This document shows positions 1 through 8,710 of a stretch of DNA of 34,899 bases, in pieces (position 1 is the first letter of the stretch; every line of letters starts with the position of its first letter). The notes under the pieces were generated by a model that had not been told where the DNA came from, did no database searches, and worked only from the letters and a program-made list of their open reading frames with translations. Source of the DNA: Acidobacteriota bacterium (GTDB lineage Bacteria; Acidobacteriota; Terriglobia; Bryobacterales; Bryobacteraceae); assembly GCA_025353165.1 (NCBI GenBank), contig JANXRE010000081.1:1-34899 (forward strand), given 5' to 3'. The position numbers and the translations under genes are program-made.

Positions 1-1218
1 GTGCTCTATGACTTGACCTCCACTTACTTCGAAGGGCGCCATTGTCCTCTCGCCAAACTCGGTCATTCACGAGACGACAAATCCGGCACATTGCAGATCG
101 TCTTTGGCCTCCTCACTAACGCTGCCGGATGCCCGGTCGCCGTTGAAGTTTTTGCCGGCAATACTTCCGATCCCAAAACCGTCGCGACCCAGGTTGACAA
201 GCTGCGTCAACGATTCGGCCTCTCCGATATGGTGCTGATTGGCGACCGCGGCATGATCACCAGCGCACGCATTCGGGAAGACTTGCCGGCCTCTCACGGC
301 ATCCGATGGATCTCCGCTTTACGCGCCACCCAGATCCAGAAACTGGCTGCCGGCGGCCAGTTGCAGATGTCTTTCTTCGATCAAACCGATCTGGTCGAGA
401 TCGCTCATCCCGACTTCCCCGGCGAGCGCCTGGTGGCTTGCTTCAATCCTCTGCTGGCCGAAGAGCGCGCGCGTATTAAGAGGCCCGAGTTGCTGACGGC
501 CACCGAAAAGCAACTGGAGAAGATCGCTGCCGCCGTCCAGCGCTCCAAGCGTCCCTTGCGTGGCAAACAAAATATCGGTTTACGCGCAGGCAAGATTCTC
601 AACCGCTACAAGATGGGCAAGCACTTTCAGTTGTGCATCGAAGACGACAGCTTCCACTACGAACGCAAGCAGGCAAACATCGAACGGGAACAGAATCTGG
701 ACGGAATCTATGTCATCCGGACCAACGTCAAAACGGAAGTGTTATCCAATGCCGAGGTCGTAGCGAGTTACAAGGGCTTATCCCGTGTGGAGCGGGCCTT
801 CCGCAGTCTCAAAACCGTCGATCTGCAGGTGCGGCCTATCCATCACCGCTTACCGGACCGCGTCCGCGCCCACATTCTGCTTTGCGTGTTGGCCTACTAC
901 GTGGAATGGCACATGCGCCAACTCTTGGCGCCCATCCTTTTTGACGACGACGACAAGTTACAAGCACAGGCCGCACGCGCTTCCATCGTTGCTCCCGCCC
1001 AACGCTCCACTTCAGCCAAGCTCAAAGCTCGTACCAAACACACGGCAGACGGAACGAAGGTTCACAGCTTTCAGACCCTCATCGGCGATCTGGCAACGAT
1101 CGTCAAAAACAAAATCCAGCCTGTCGACAAAAGCACAGCCGCCTTCGATATGCTCACCCAGCCAACCGTGATTCAGCAGCGAGCATTGGATTTGCTCGGC
1201 GTCACTCTTCGGCCCTAA
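1..1218 (+). CDS. IS1634-type (IS4 superfamily) DDE transposase, 5' end cut by window edge
   Basis: This is the C-terminal 405 residues of a cut-and-paste transposase. The sequence shows the three parts of a DDE/RNase H catalytic core: Asp4 in a YDLTSTYFEG block, Asp82 in LIGDRGMIT, and Glu264 in a Y-x6-E-x6-K signature (Y257, E264, K271). A beta-rich insertion of roughly 170 residues lies between the second Asp and the Glu, as is usual in IS1634 relatives. Members of this family usually exceed 500 residues, so the GTG at position 1 is probably an internal Val codon and the real start lies left of the window. The reading frame is intact to the TAA at 1216-1218. No terminal inverted repeat can be assigned because the left end is missing. 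The 150 bp that follow contain no gene. Confidence 0.9.
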   Translation: MLYDLTSTYFEGRHCPLAKLGHSRDDKSGTLQIVFGLLTNAAGCPVAVEVFAGNTSDPKTVATQVDKLRQRFGLSDMVLIGDRGMITSARIREDLPASHGIRWISALRATQIQKLAAGGQLQMSFFDQTDLVEIAHPDFPGERLVACFNPLLAEERARIKRPELLTATEKQLEKIAAAVQRSKRPLRGKQNIGLRAGKILNRYKMGKHFQLCIEDDSFHYERKQANIEREQNLDGIYVIRTNVKTEVLSNAEVVASYKGLSRVERAFRSLKTVDLQVRPIHHRLPDRVRAHILLCVLAYYVEWHMRQLLAPILFDDDDKLQAQAARASIVAPAQRSTSAKLKARTKHTADGTKVHSFQTLIGDLATIVKNKIQPVDKSTAAFDMLTQPTVIQQRALDLLGVTLRP

Positions 1219-1371
1219 TCCGAATTTGTAGGCAGTAGACCCATCCCTGAAATTGCCTAAGCCATTGATTTCCCTAAACATTCCCCACGAAGCCTAAAGA
1301 ACTTCGGTAACTTCGGTCTAAACGGTCCACGTCAGACAGCCGGTCGAACGTACAATGGGCGAAGGGTGAGC

Positions 1372-2922
1372 ATGCTTAAACAAGCGAGAGCGACAGCCTG
1401 CCTTCTGATCGCGGCGACCTAGTTGGCGCATGCGCAACCCATGAGCCGGCGCTGGGAACCGGATATTCCTAAAGTTTGGGATGAAGATGCGCTTCGCGAC
1501 TGGGCGACTCCGCTAGCCGGCCTGAACGTACCTCCGACGCATCTGTCGGCGAAGGAATACTATTCTTTCAAAATCGAGAACCTTCGAACGTATCCCGTCT
1601 ACTTTCCCGGTCGCGAGCCAGAGGGGTACCGGGAAATGCTGGAGCGCGTCGGTCCTCAGCCTTTGATCGAGCCCGACAAACTACAGACCGAAGACGATTG
1701 GGTGAATGCCGGGAAACTGGTGTTCGAGCAGGCGGACTTCCTCCACCTCCGTTCTCGCGATCCGAAATTTATCGAGGAGGCCAGGAGCCGCGAACAACTG
1801 CAGCGCGCAGGGGTTCGGCCCTTGCCGGACGGCACACTTGTAGGTTTGCGATGGGTGCCGACGCGGGAAGGGCTCGCGATTTCGTCGGCCAACTGCAGTT
1901 TCTGCCACACACAGAACCTTCCCGACGGACGGCGTATACCTGGCGCTCCGTTCCGCACGACCGCGCCCCGTCCGCCAGCTACCTTTCGGGTATGGCCGAT
2001 GATCAGCCGGGTGCAGGCGGAGAAGCATGTACTGGTGGGATCACCGCCGTTTTACATGGGCCCGGAGCCAATCGGTATATGGCTCTATCGCGCGTATGGA
2101 GTGCCTTGGACAGGGAATGATATTCTTGAACAACTGAAGTCCGTTACGCAGGAGGAGTACGAGACGCTCGACCTCGCGCCTCGGACCAGCGGAGCGCTAT
2201 TGAGGTGGAATGGCAGCCCCTTTTTTCCGGCGAAGATTCCGGATCTGATCGGCATAAAAGACCGCAAGTACATAGACCATACCGCAACACACCTGCACCG
2301 CGGTATTGGAGATTTGATGCGGTATGCCGCCCTGGTCACTTCCGCCGAATCCACTCAGTTTGGCTCGTATCGCGTGGTCTCCTCCGAGACGAAAAGAACG
2401 GGTCTGCGATTGCCGGATGAAGCTCTGTTTTCCCTCGCCCTTTATATCTACTCTCTGCAGCCACCTGCCAACCCCAACCCATTCAATGAGAAAGCCTGCG
2501 CCGGCCAAGCGATCTTCCGGCGTGAGGGCTGCCCGAGCTGCCATACTCCGCCTCTCTATACGAACAACAAACTTACACTTGCGTCGGGATTTCAAGTCCC
2601 GAAGGACAAACCCGTGTCGCTGGACGTCTTGGATATTCGTGTTGGCACGGACCCGGGATTGGCGACGAAGACTAGGAAGGGCACGAAATATTACAAGATT
2701 CCATCGCTGAAGGGCTTATGGTATCGCGGACATTACCTGCACGACGGCTCGGCGGCAAGTCCGGACGAAATGTTCGACCCGGATCGGTTGAACGACGACC
2801 ATGTTCCCGGCGGCTGGATGCCTTCAGGCACAAAAACGCGTGCGATCTCGGGTCACCCTTTCGCACTGAGATTGCGCGACGAAGAGCGGGAGCAACTGCT
2901 TGCGTTCTTGCGCACGCTCTGA
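1372..2922 (+). pseudogene. Di-heme cytochrome c with an in-frame amber codon inside its signal peptide
   Basis: From ATG 1372 the frame reads MLKQARATACLLIAAT, then TAG (1420-1422), then LAHAQP and about 495 uninterrupted residues. The two halves together form a textbook Sec signal peptide ending AHA-Q, so the stop interrupts a formerly intact gene. Counting from TTG 1423, two c-type haem motifs are visible, CSFCH (Cys158) and CPSCH (Cys370). The C-terminal part has a GLWYRGHYLHDGS motif like those around the second haem of the MauG/CcpA and RoxA-like cytochromes. Covalent haem attachment needs export, so a protein started at TTG 1423 without the hydrophobic segment should not mature. Function was presumably periplasmic electron transfer or oxidation. 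It is either a recent pseudogene, an amber-readthrough gene or a single-base sequence error; everything after the stop is intact, which favours a recent or artefactual change. Confidence 0.75.
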
Positions 2923-2997
2923 ATTCGCGAGGCGTGCGGACGAAACGGCGAACAGGCAATTCGGCGTAATGGAAAGGCCGTCAACGCAGACCAGAAT

Positions 2998-3099
2998 ATG
3001 TTGCTGGCAATGGCCTCCCTAATCGTCGGCAACCCGGACGCAATCCGGGCCGCTCGTGTCGTTTCCGGTTTGCCCGTGATCGAGGACTTGGCCGCATGA
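2998..3099 (+). other. Short open remnant, unassigned
   Basis: A 33-codon frame beginning MLLAMASLIVGNPD and ending VIEDLAA before TGA. The frame is open upstream as far as the cytochrome stop codon at 2920-2922, so it could be the tail of a lost gene. The composition looks protein-like, but I do not recognise the family and see no ribosome binding site. It sits in a decay zone beside a kinase relic, so a gene remnant is more likely than a real small gene. Confidence 0.25.
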
Positions 3100-3133
3100 C
3101 ACGCTCCCGCAGAATAGAATCGTGAGACTCCTC

Positions 3134-3386
3134 ATGCCATTGACTTCCGGAGCTGGGTTGGGCCTCTACGAGATCCTGGCGCCTCTCGACGGGGGGGCAT
3201 GGGCGAAGTGTATCGTGCGACCGACACTCAGTTGAAGCGCGACGTGGCGCTGAAGCTCCTGCCCGCCGTCTCCTCCAGTGAGGTGGGCGAGGTCACAACG
3301 AAGCACGAAAGGCGTAGAACAACGTGATCTTCCTCGAAGACTTCTTCGATGAGCTGCGGCGGAAGGTGCCGCTGAGCAGCAAGTAA
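3134..3386 (+). pseudogene. Ser/Thr protein kinase relic (PknB type), frameshifted and internally deleted
   Basis: ATG 3134 opens MPLTSGAGLGLYEILAPLDG, the usual N-terminus of acidobacterial PknB-type kinases. At a run of seven G (3191-3197) the frame slips by one base. In the new frame the glycine-rich loop and ATP-binding lysine continue as GGMGEVYRATDTQL and VALKLLP. After the codons for SSE the kinase similarity stops and the frame ends at TGA 3324-3326. Only 60 bp remain after that, and they encode IFLEDFFDELRRKVPLSSK then TAA (3384-3386). That tail resembles the conserved extreme C-terminus of the long kinase-TolB-propeller proteins of Solibacter-like genomes. The relic thus keeps about the first 50 and last 20 codons of a protein that normally has 800-900 residues. 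Kinase identity is firm; assigning the tail to the same parent gene is inference. Confidence 0.75.
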
Positions 3387-3709
3387 TCGGCTACTGCCAA
3401 ACAAAACAATCTCGCCGGAAATCCCACTCTAGCCGCTTAAAGAGCACCCATCTGAGATGGGTTGCTTGGATTGTGCCTGAGTTGTCGGCCACCCGGAAAG
3501 TGAGCCAAAACGGTCCTCGGAAGTCGGCAGCCACTTTAACCCAAAAAGCTTAAGTTAGCGCTTATTGGGCGCCCCCCCTGGTTCGCGGCCCGGCCGCTGG
3601 CCGGCCTCTCTTCTAGCCACCAACCGGCGCGGTTATCTGTTGACGGCCCTCAGGCCGGCATCCGGGAAAGGCCGCGCTGTGGGCTCATCCGTGTCCATCC
3701 CTGGCCCAT
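3387..3709. other. Gene-free stretch between kinase relic and DegT gene
   Basis: No frame here looks coding. Two structures are visible. One is an imperfect hairpin at 3443-3466 built around ACCCATC-TGA-GATGGGT. The other is a very GC-rich palindromic stretch near 3583-3606 (GGCCCGGCC and GGCCGGCC arms), which lies downstream of the minus-strand aminotransferase and could help end its transcript. Neither is followed by a T tract, so neither is a convincing intrinsic terminator. Confidence 0.4.
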
Positions 3710-5029
3710 TCAGTAGTTCTTCGCCCGCTCCACCCGAGCCCGCTGTGCGCGGCCCATCGCCTTCACTCCCGCGAGCGACGGATTCTGTCGCGCGAGCACC
3801 TCGAGGTTCTCCGCCACCTTTCCGATCGCCCGCGCCAGATCGCGCACGTCCTCCTCGTCACCGATCAGGCAGAACTGGAAGAGCCATACCGATTCGTCAT
3901 ACGCCGCGCGCTCCGACACCGGGCACGAGCAACGCGAGTAATCCATCGCCTCGTCGCGGCCGAGGGCTAGTTGGGCACAATTGGCCGGCGTGGCGTAGAA
4001 CAGATCGCTCCGATAGACCGCCTCGTAGAAGCGCCCATCGCAGGGAATACCCTCTTTCTCCAGCGCGGCAACGAACAGGTCCCGATGCGGGGCGGGGCGG
4101 CCCGGCTCCGGCCTGTACTGGAATACATAGCAATAGTGAGTCGGCAGTGTGACCGCGGGCTGCGCCGGCAGCGGGCGCACATGCGGGATCCCCGCCATCA
4201 ACTCGCTAAGCAACGCCGCACGCTCGGCCCGCTTCTGGCGAAGCCCGGGCAGCCTCTCGATCTGACCGATCAGGAGCGCAATCTGCAGGTCCGTCATGCG
4301 GTAATTCAAGCCGATGAGGCGCTGGCCAAACTGGTCCGTGATGCTGGCGCGGCCGCAGTTCACCACGGTCTGGAGCGCTTCGTAATGCTCCAGCTTGTTG
4401 GTCGTAACCATGCCTCCTTCGCCCGAAGTCATGAGCTTGCTTTCCTGGAAACTGAAGCAACCGATGTCGCCGATAGAGCCCGCGCCGCGATGACGATAAG
4501 AGCCGCCGTGGGCGTGCGCGCAATCCTCGATCAGCGTCAATCCGTGCTCCGCCGCCAGCTTCAGCAGGCCATCCATCTCGGCGAAACGCATCGCGAGATG
4601 CACCGGAACAATCGCCTTCGTCCGCGGCGTGATGGCCCGGCGCACGCTCTCGACGTCCAGGCAGTACGTGTCCGGATCGATATCCGCGAACACGGGCACC
4701 GCGCCCATGGCGAGCGCGGCCGTCGCCGTCCCGTCCCACGTAAAGGCGGGGACGATTACTTCGTCGCCGAAGCCGATCCCCGCAGCCTGCAGCGCCACGG
4801 TGATGGCGACGGTCCCGTTCGCCACCGGCAGCGCGTACTTAACGCCCTGCAGTTCCGCGAAGCTGGCGCAGAACTCCTGGGCCAGCGCCGTAGGCAGCGG
4901 ATAGCCTCCCCAGTGGCGGCTTTCCACCGTCTTGACAATGCGATCGATATCCGAGGCCTGGTATTGCGGCCACGGCGAGAAGGGCTTGCGGCGAACAGGT
5001 TCGCCACCGAGAATTGCGAGGGTGCTCAT
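3710..5029 (-). CDS. DegT/DnrJ/EryC1/StrS-family PLP-dependent aminotransferase (copy 1)
   Basis: A 439-residue fold-type I aminotransferase. The internal-aldimine lysine is K198 in the SFQESKLMTSGEGG block, and the cofactor-binding Asp is D169 in IEDCAHAHGG. The N-terminus (LAILGGEPVR, then HWGGYP) resembles the branch that includes scyllo-inosose aminotransferases (StsC/BtrS type) and VioA-like enzymes, more than the nucleotide-sugar branch. The substrate is therefore a keto-sugar or keto-cyclitol but cannot be fixed from sequence. The HLAMRFAEMD segment replaces the more common HLYG-x-PADMD. It has no signal peptide, so it is cytoplasmic. It diverges from the Oar-like receptor gene across 128 bp. 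A second, clearly different DegT enzyme lies at 19438-20619; the pairing of each with a receptor suggests two related sugar loci side by side. Confidence 0.9.
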   Translation of the reverse strand: MSTLAILGGEPVRRKPFSPWPQYQASDIDRIVKTVESRHWGGYPLPTALAQEFCASFAELQGVKYALPVANGTVAITVALQAAGIGFGDEVIVPAFTWDGTATAALAMGAVPVFADIDPDTYCLDVESVRRAITPRTKAIVPVHLAMRFAEMDGLLKLAAEHGLTLIEDCAHAHGGSYRHRGAGSIGDIGCFSFQESKLMTSGEGGMVTTNKLEHYEALQTVVNCGRASITDQFGQRLIGLNYRMTDLQIALLIGQIERLPGLRQKRAERAALLSELMAGIPHVRPLPAQPAVTLPTHYCYVFQYRPEPGRPAPHRDLFVAALEKEGIPCDGRFYEAVYRSDLFYATPANCAQLALGRDEAMDYSRCSCPVSERAAYDESVWLFQFCLIGDEEDVRDLARAIGKVAENLEVLARQNPSLAGVKAMGRAQRARVERAKNY

Positions 5030-5101
5030 AAAAATTGAATCTCTATTTCACTTTTGATCCGAGATTACGACACATCGAGCCCGCCGCGCAACCTCTGGAT
5101 C

Positions 5102-5130
5102 TTGACATTTTGCAGATGCAGAGGTAGACT
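5102..5130 (+). promoter_or_regulatory. Sigma-70-type promoter for the first Oar-like receptor
   Basis: TTGACA at 5102-5107 is a perfect -35 box. After a 17-base spacer follows TAGACT at 5125-5130 as the -10 box, giving a predicted start near 5137 and an untranslated leader of about 20 bases before ATG 5158. A 7-bp inverted repeat, ACCTCTG (5091-5097) and CAGAGGT (5119-5125), brackets the -35 box and touches the -10 box, as expected of an operator. The regulator is unknown, and the DeoR-type palindromes found at 25662-25698 are absent here. Confidence 0.6.
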
Positions 5131-5157
5131 CACGACACAGAGGCTCAAGAAATTGAA

Positions 5158-8100
5158 ATGAAGTTTCACTATTCTGTCACAACCTGCCTGCTCCTGTCCG
5201 CGTCCGCATTGTTCGCCCAGGAGTTTCGGGCCACCATCTCGGGCGAAGTGACCGACCAGACCGGCGCCGTGGTAAGCGGGGCGAAGGTCGTCGCGCTCAG
5301 CGTCGAAAGAAACACCCCCTACGAGGGGTTCACGAACAGCTCCGGGCGCTACGTGATTCAATTCCTGATTCCGGGCAAGTACACGGTCGCCGTGGAACAT
5401 CCCGGCTTCAAGAGCTACCGCCGGGAAGGCGTCAACATTCTCGCGTCCGATAGAGCGGCGCTCGACATCAAGCTGGAGTTGGGAGCAGTCGCGGACAGCG
5501 TGTCGGTCAGCGGCGACCTATCGGAGCTTCAGACCGAATCCGCCACCCGCCAATCCACGGTCGAGAACAAGATTCTGGAAGACGTACCGTCCGGCGGGCG
5601 CAACCTTTACGCGCTGGAATACAACGAGCCCGGCGTCATTAAGACCAGCACCTACTGGGGTTCGATGGAGTTGTACGCCTTCGGCAACGTCAATGGCGTG
5701 CAGATCAGCGGCGGCAAAGGCGGCGAGAACGAGACCGTGCTGGACGGCGTGACGAACACTAAAAGCGACCGCGGCGTGGCCTTCGTCCCCAACATCGCGG
5801 CCACCCAGGAGTTCACCATCCAGACCAACTCGTACGACGCGCAATTCGGCCGCGTCGGCGGCGGCGTCATGATGATCAACCTCAAGTCGGGTGGCAACAG
5901 CTATCACGGCCAGTTGTACGACTACTTCAAGAACGACAAGTTAGACGCCGGCGACTGGCAGAACAACGCCTACGGGCAGACCAGCCAGCCGTTCAAGAAC
6001 AATACGTTCGGCTTCGAGGTAGAGGGTCCCGTGCGCATCCCGAAACTCTACGACGGACGCAACAAGCTGTTCTTCGTGATGTCGTTGGAGGGGTTGCGCG
6101 AGCACAATCCCGGCGGCCAGCAGGCCACTCTTCCGCTGGCGGAACAGTTGACGGGCAATTTCTCACACCTTTACAACGACAACGGAGACCTGGTCACCAT
6201 CTACGATCCGCTCTCGACGAAACTCGGTCCGGACGGCCAGACGTACCAGCGGACGCCGTTTCCCAACAACATGATCCCCGCCCTGCGGATCAATCCCGTC
6301 GCTGCGAAGGTGGCCTCCTTCTACCCGGCGCCAAACTTTCCGGGGACAGGCCCGGCGAACACCAACAACTACGAGAAGATCCTTCCTTCGGTGAACCAGT
6401 ACGATTCGTGGCTTGGCAAAATGGATTACATCGTCAGCGACAAGAGCCACATCTCCTTCCACTATGGCCAGACTCCCTGGCTGAATTACTCGAAACTGGT
6501 GTGGGGCACCAACGCCGCCGAGCCGACCGGCGAGTATCCTTCCACCCGTGTCCCGCGGTCCTGGGCGGCCGACTGGACGTACACGTTGAGCCCGTCGATG
6601 GTGTTTAGCTTGCGCGCCGGGCTGGGACGCTACGAAGGGTTCTCCGGCAACACCTACGGCAAGGATTTCAATCCGACGCAGTTGGGATTGCCGAGCTCTC
6701 TGGTTTCCCAGTTCGCCGTGCTGGAGTTCCCCCGGTTCAACATCCAGAATTACTCGCAGCTCGGATCGAGCGGGGTTTACAACTACCAAACGCAGGACGT
6801 CTATAGCTTGCAGCCTAGCGTGAGCTGGACTCGCGGGAGGCACATCCTGCATCTAGGAGGAGAGGCGCGTCGCTATAACGACAACAACCTGAGCGCGGGA
6901 CTGGCCAGCGGTCAATACAATTTCAATCAAGGCTTCACCCAGGCGAACCCGCTCCAGGGCGACAGCACCTCGGGGAACGGATTCGCTTCGTTCCTGCTCG
7001 GCTATCCGTCGGGCGGCAACGTGGACACTCTCGTCAATCCGGCGTTTCGCGCGCATTACTACGCGCTTTTCGCCCAGGACGATTTCAAGATCACCTCTCG
7101 CCTGACGCTCAATCTTGGATTGCGGTGGGATTACGAAACGCCCCGCGAGGAGCGTTACAACCGCATGGTTCGCGGCTTCGCCTTCGATCAGGCGAGCCCG
7201 ATCGCCGGAGCAGTCAAGAATTCGCCCGTGGCGGCGGGCTGTTCCGCTTGCGCCGCCGGCCTGACCGGCGGATTGCTATACGCAGGCAGCAGCGGCGATC
7301 AGCGCTACGCCTTTATCCCGCACCGGATGAACTTCCAGCCGCGCCTCGGCGCCGCCTATCGGTTCAATTCGCATCTGGTGTTCCGCGGCGGCTGGGCGCT
7401 GAGCTACCTCGGCCAGAGTTCCAACGGCCCGCAGACCGGCTACAGCCAGTCCACCCCGCTGGTTTCTTCGCTGGACGGCAGCCTCACTCCCGCTGTCTCG
7501 TTGAGCGATCCATTCCCTTCGAGCATTTACCCGAACGGCCTGTTGAAGCCCATCGGCAGCAGTCAGGGCCTGGCAACGAATTTGGGACAGGGCATCGCGT
7601 TCCAATATCTCGATCGCCCGCTGCCGCATTCCCAGCAGTACTCGGCGGGATTCCAGTACGAGTTGCCCTTGCCCGGCCCATGGATCGTGGACATCTCCTA
7701 CGTGGGGAATCAGACCAAGCGTTTGCCCGTCAACATGGGATTGAACTTCATCCCGACGCAAGCGTTGACCAGCCTCCCGGTGGATCAGCGCGTGAATTAC
7801 TTCACCCAGCAGGTGGCGAACCCGATGGCCGGGTTACTGCCGAACTCAAGCTTCAACGGCGCTACCATTCCCTTGCAGCAGCTCCTGGTAGCCTATCCGC
7901 AGTACTCCAGCGTGACGATGACGGATGTTCCGGTCGGGTCGCAACGCTACGACGGCGTCCAGATGAAGCTGAGTCACCGGTTCTCGCACGGCTTGTCGAT
8001 GACCGTGGCCTACACCAATTCGAAAAACCTTCAGCGCCTGACGGTCCTCAACCCGCAGGACGTGAACCTCCAAAACGTTCTGAAGACGCCGCTGGAACAC

Positions 8101-8706
8101 CGCCTGGTGGATTACGATGTGCCTCAACAGCTTTCGTTCATGTGGACTTACGATCTTCCCTTGGGACGAGGCAAGCACTTTGGAGCCGGCATGAATAAAT
8201 GGATCGACGGCGCGGTTGGCGGATGGACCATCGCGGGCGTGTTCGCCTCGCACGGCGGCTTCGTGATTCCCTTCCCGAACGCCGCTCCGCTGGTCGCGCG
8301 AAGCGCGGCTTACAACGACGCTCAGCGCGACGCAATCGGCAAGGCGGGAGGAGAAACGCAATGGGACATCACCAACAACGTCTACTACAACACGTCGATT
8401 TTCCCGACCCAGTCCCAGGCTCCTTACACGCTCCGCAACTTCCCGACGGTGTTTCCGGATGTGCGGACCCGGCCGCTGAACATCGCCGATGTCTCTCTGT
8501 ATAAGGAGTTCAAGATCCGGGAGAACCTCCGGTTCCAGCTTCATTGCGACGCTCACAACCTCGGAAATTTCCCGTGGATGTCGCAGACCTGGGGCGGCCA
8601 TCCCGACCCCACTTCGGATGTCACCAACTCGCAGTTCGGCACTCTGCAGAACGAAATGGGGAACGAAGTAAGACTGTTCGTGCTGGTTGCTAAGATCGTG
8701 TTCTAG
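5158..8706 (+). CDS. Oar-like TonB-dependent outer-membrane receptor (copy 1)
   Basis: An 1182-residue outer-membrane protein. A Sec signal peptide ends at ALFA-Q (residue 20). It is followed by a carboxypeptidase-regulatory-like beta-sandwich (about 24-105, containing GEVTDQTGAVVSGAKV and GRYVIQFLIPGKYTV), a plug domain (about 110-230) and a very long barrel ending in an aromatic residue (LVAKIVF). These Oar-type receptors are expanded in Acidobacteriota and are thought to import or bind large glycans, oligosaccharides or peptides using TonB energy. The barrel has many Tyr/Asn-rich loops. A promoter lies just upstream. The PIG-L gene follows after four bases, so receptor, deacetylase and the GDPD fusion are probably one transcript. 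The substrate cannot be read from the sequence. The second receptor (21475-24777) has the same architecture but is diverged. Confidence 0.93.
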   Translation: MKFHYSVTTCLLLSASALFAQEFRATISGEVTDQTGAVVSGAKVVALSVERNTPYEGFTNSSGRYVIQFLIPGKYTVAVEHPGFKSYRREGVNILASDRAALDIKLELGAVADSVSVSGDLSELQTESATRQSTVENKILEDVPSGGRNLYALEYNEPGVIKTSTYWGSMELYAFGNVNGVQISGGKGGENETVLDGVTNTKSDRGVAFVPNIAATQEFTIQTNSYDAQFGRVGGGVMMINLKSGGNSYHGQLYDYFKNDKLDAGDWQNNAYGQTSQPFKNNTFGFEVEGPVRIPKLYDGRNKLFFVMSLEGLREHNPGGQQATLPLAEQLTGNFSHLYNDNGDLVTIYDPLSTKLGPDGQTYQRTPFPNNMIPALRINPVAAKVASFYPAPNFPGTGPANTNNYEKILPSVNQYDSWLGKMDYIVSDKSHISFHYGQTPWLNYSKLVWGTNAAEPTGEYPSTRVPRSWAADWTYTLSPSMVFSLRAGLGRYEGFSGNTYGKDFNPTQLGLPSSLVSQFAVLEFPRFNIQNYSQLGSSGVYNYQTQDVYSLQPSVSWTRGRHILHLGGEARRYNDNNLSAGLASGQYNFNQGFTQANPLQGDSTSGNGFASFLLGYPSGGNVDTLVNPAFRAHYYALFAQDDFKITSRLTLNLGLRWDYETPREERYNRMVRGFAFDQASPIAGAVKNSPVAAGCSACAAGLTGGLLYAGSSGDQRYAFIPHRMNFQPRLGAAYRFNSHLVFRGGWALSYLGQSSNGPQTGYSQSTPLVSSLDGSLTPAVSLSDPFPSSIYPNGLLKPIGSSQGLATNLGQGIAFQYLDRPLPHSQQYSAGFQYELPLPGPWIVDISYVGNQTKRLPVNMGLNFIPTQALTSLPVDQRVNYFTQQVANPMAGLLPNSSFNGATIPLQQLLVAYPQYSSVTMTDVPVGSQRYDGVQMKLSHRFSHGLSMTVAYTNSKNLQRLTVLNPQDVNLQNVLKTPLEHRLVDYDVPQQLSFMWTYDLPLGRGKHFGAGMNKWIDGAVGGWTIAGVFASHGGFVIPFPNAAPLVARSAAYNDAQRDAIGKAGGETQWDITNNVYYNTSIFPTQSQAPYTLRNFPTVFPDVRTRPLNIADVSLYKEFKIRENLRFQLHCDAHNLGNFPWMSQTWGGHPDPTSDVTNSQFGTLQNEMGNEVRLFVLVAKIVF

Positions 8707-8710
8707 CCTT

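Noticed and set aside
1300-1317. A tandem 9-bp duplication AACTTCGGT after the IS1634-type gene, possibly a target-site duplication.
   Set aside because: Target duplications flank both ends of an element and are not adjacent to each other; the other end is outside the window, so nothing supports this reading.
3971-5038. A 355-codon plus-strand open frame opposite the first DegT gene.
   Set aside because: Antisense shadow; the minus-strand product has complete PLP-enzyme motifs and the plus-strand translation resembles nothing.
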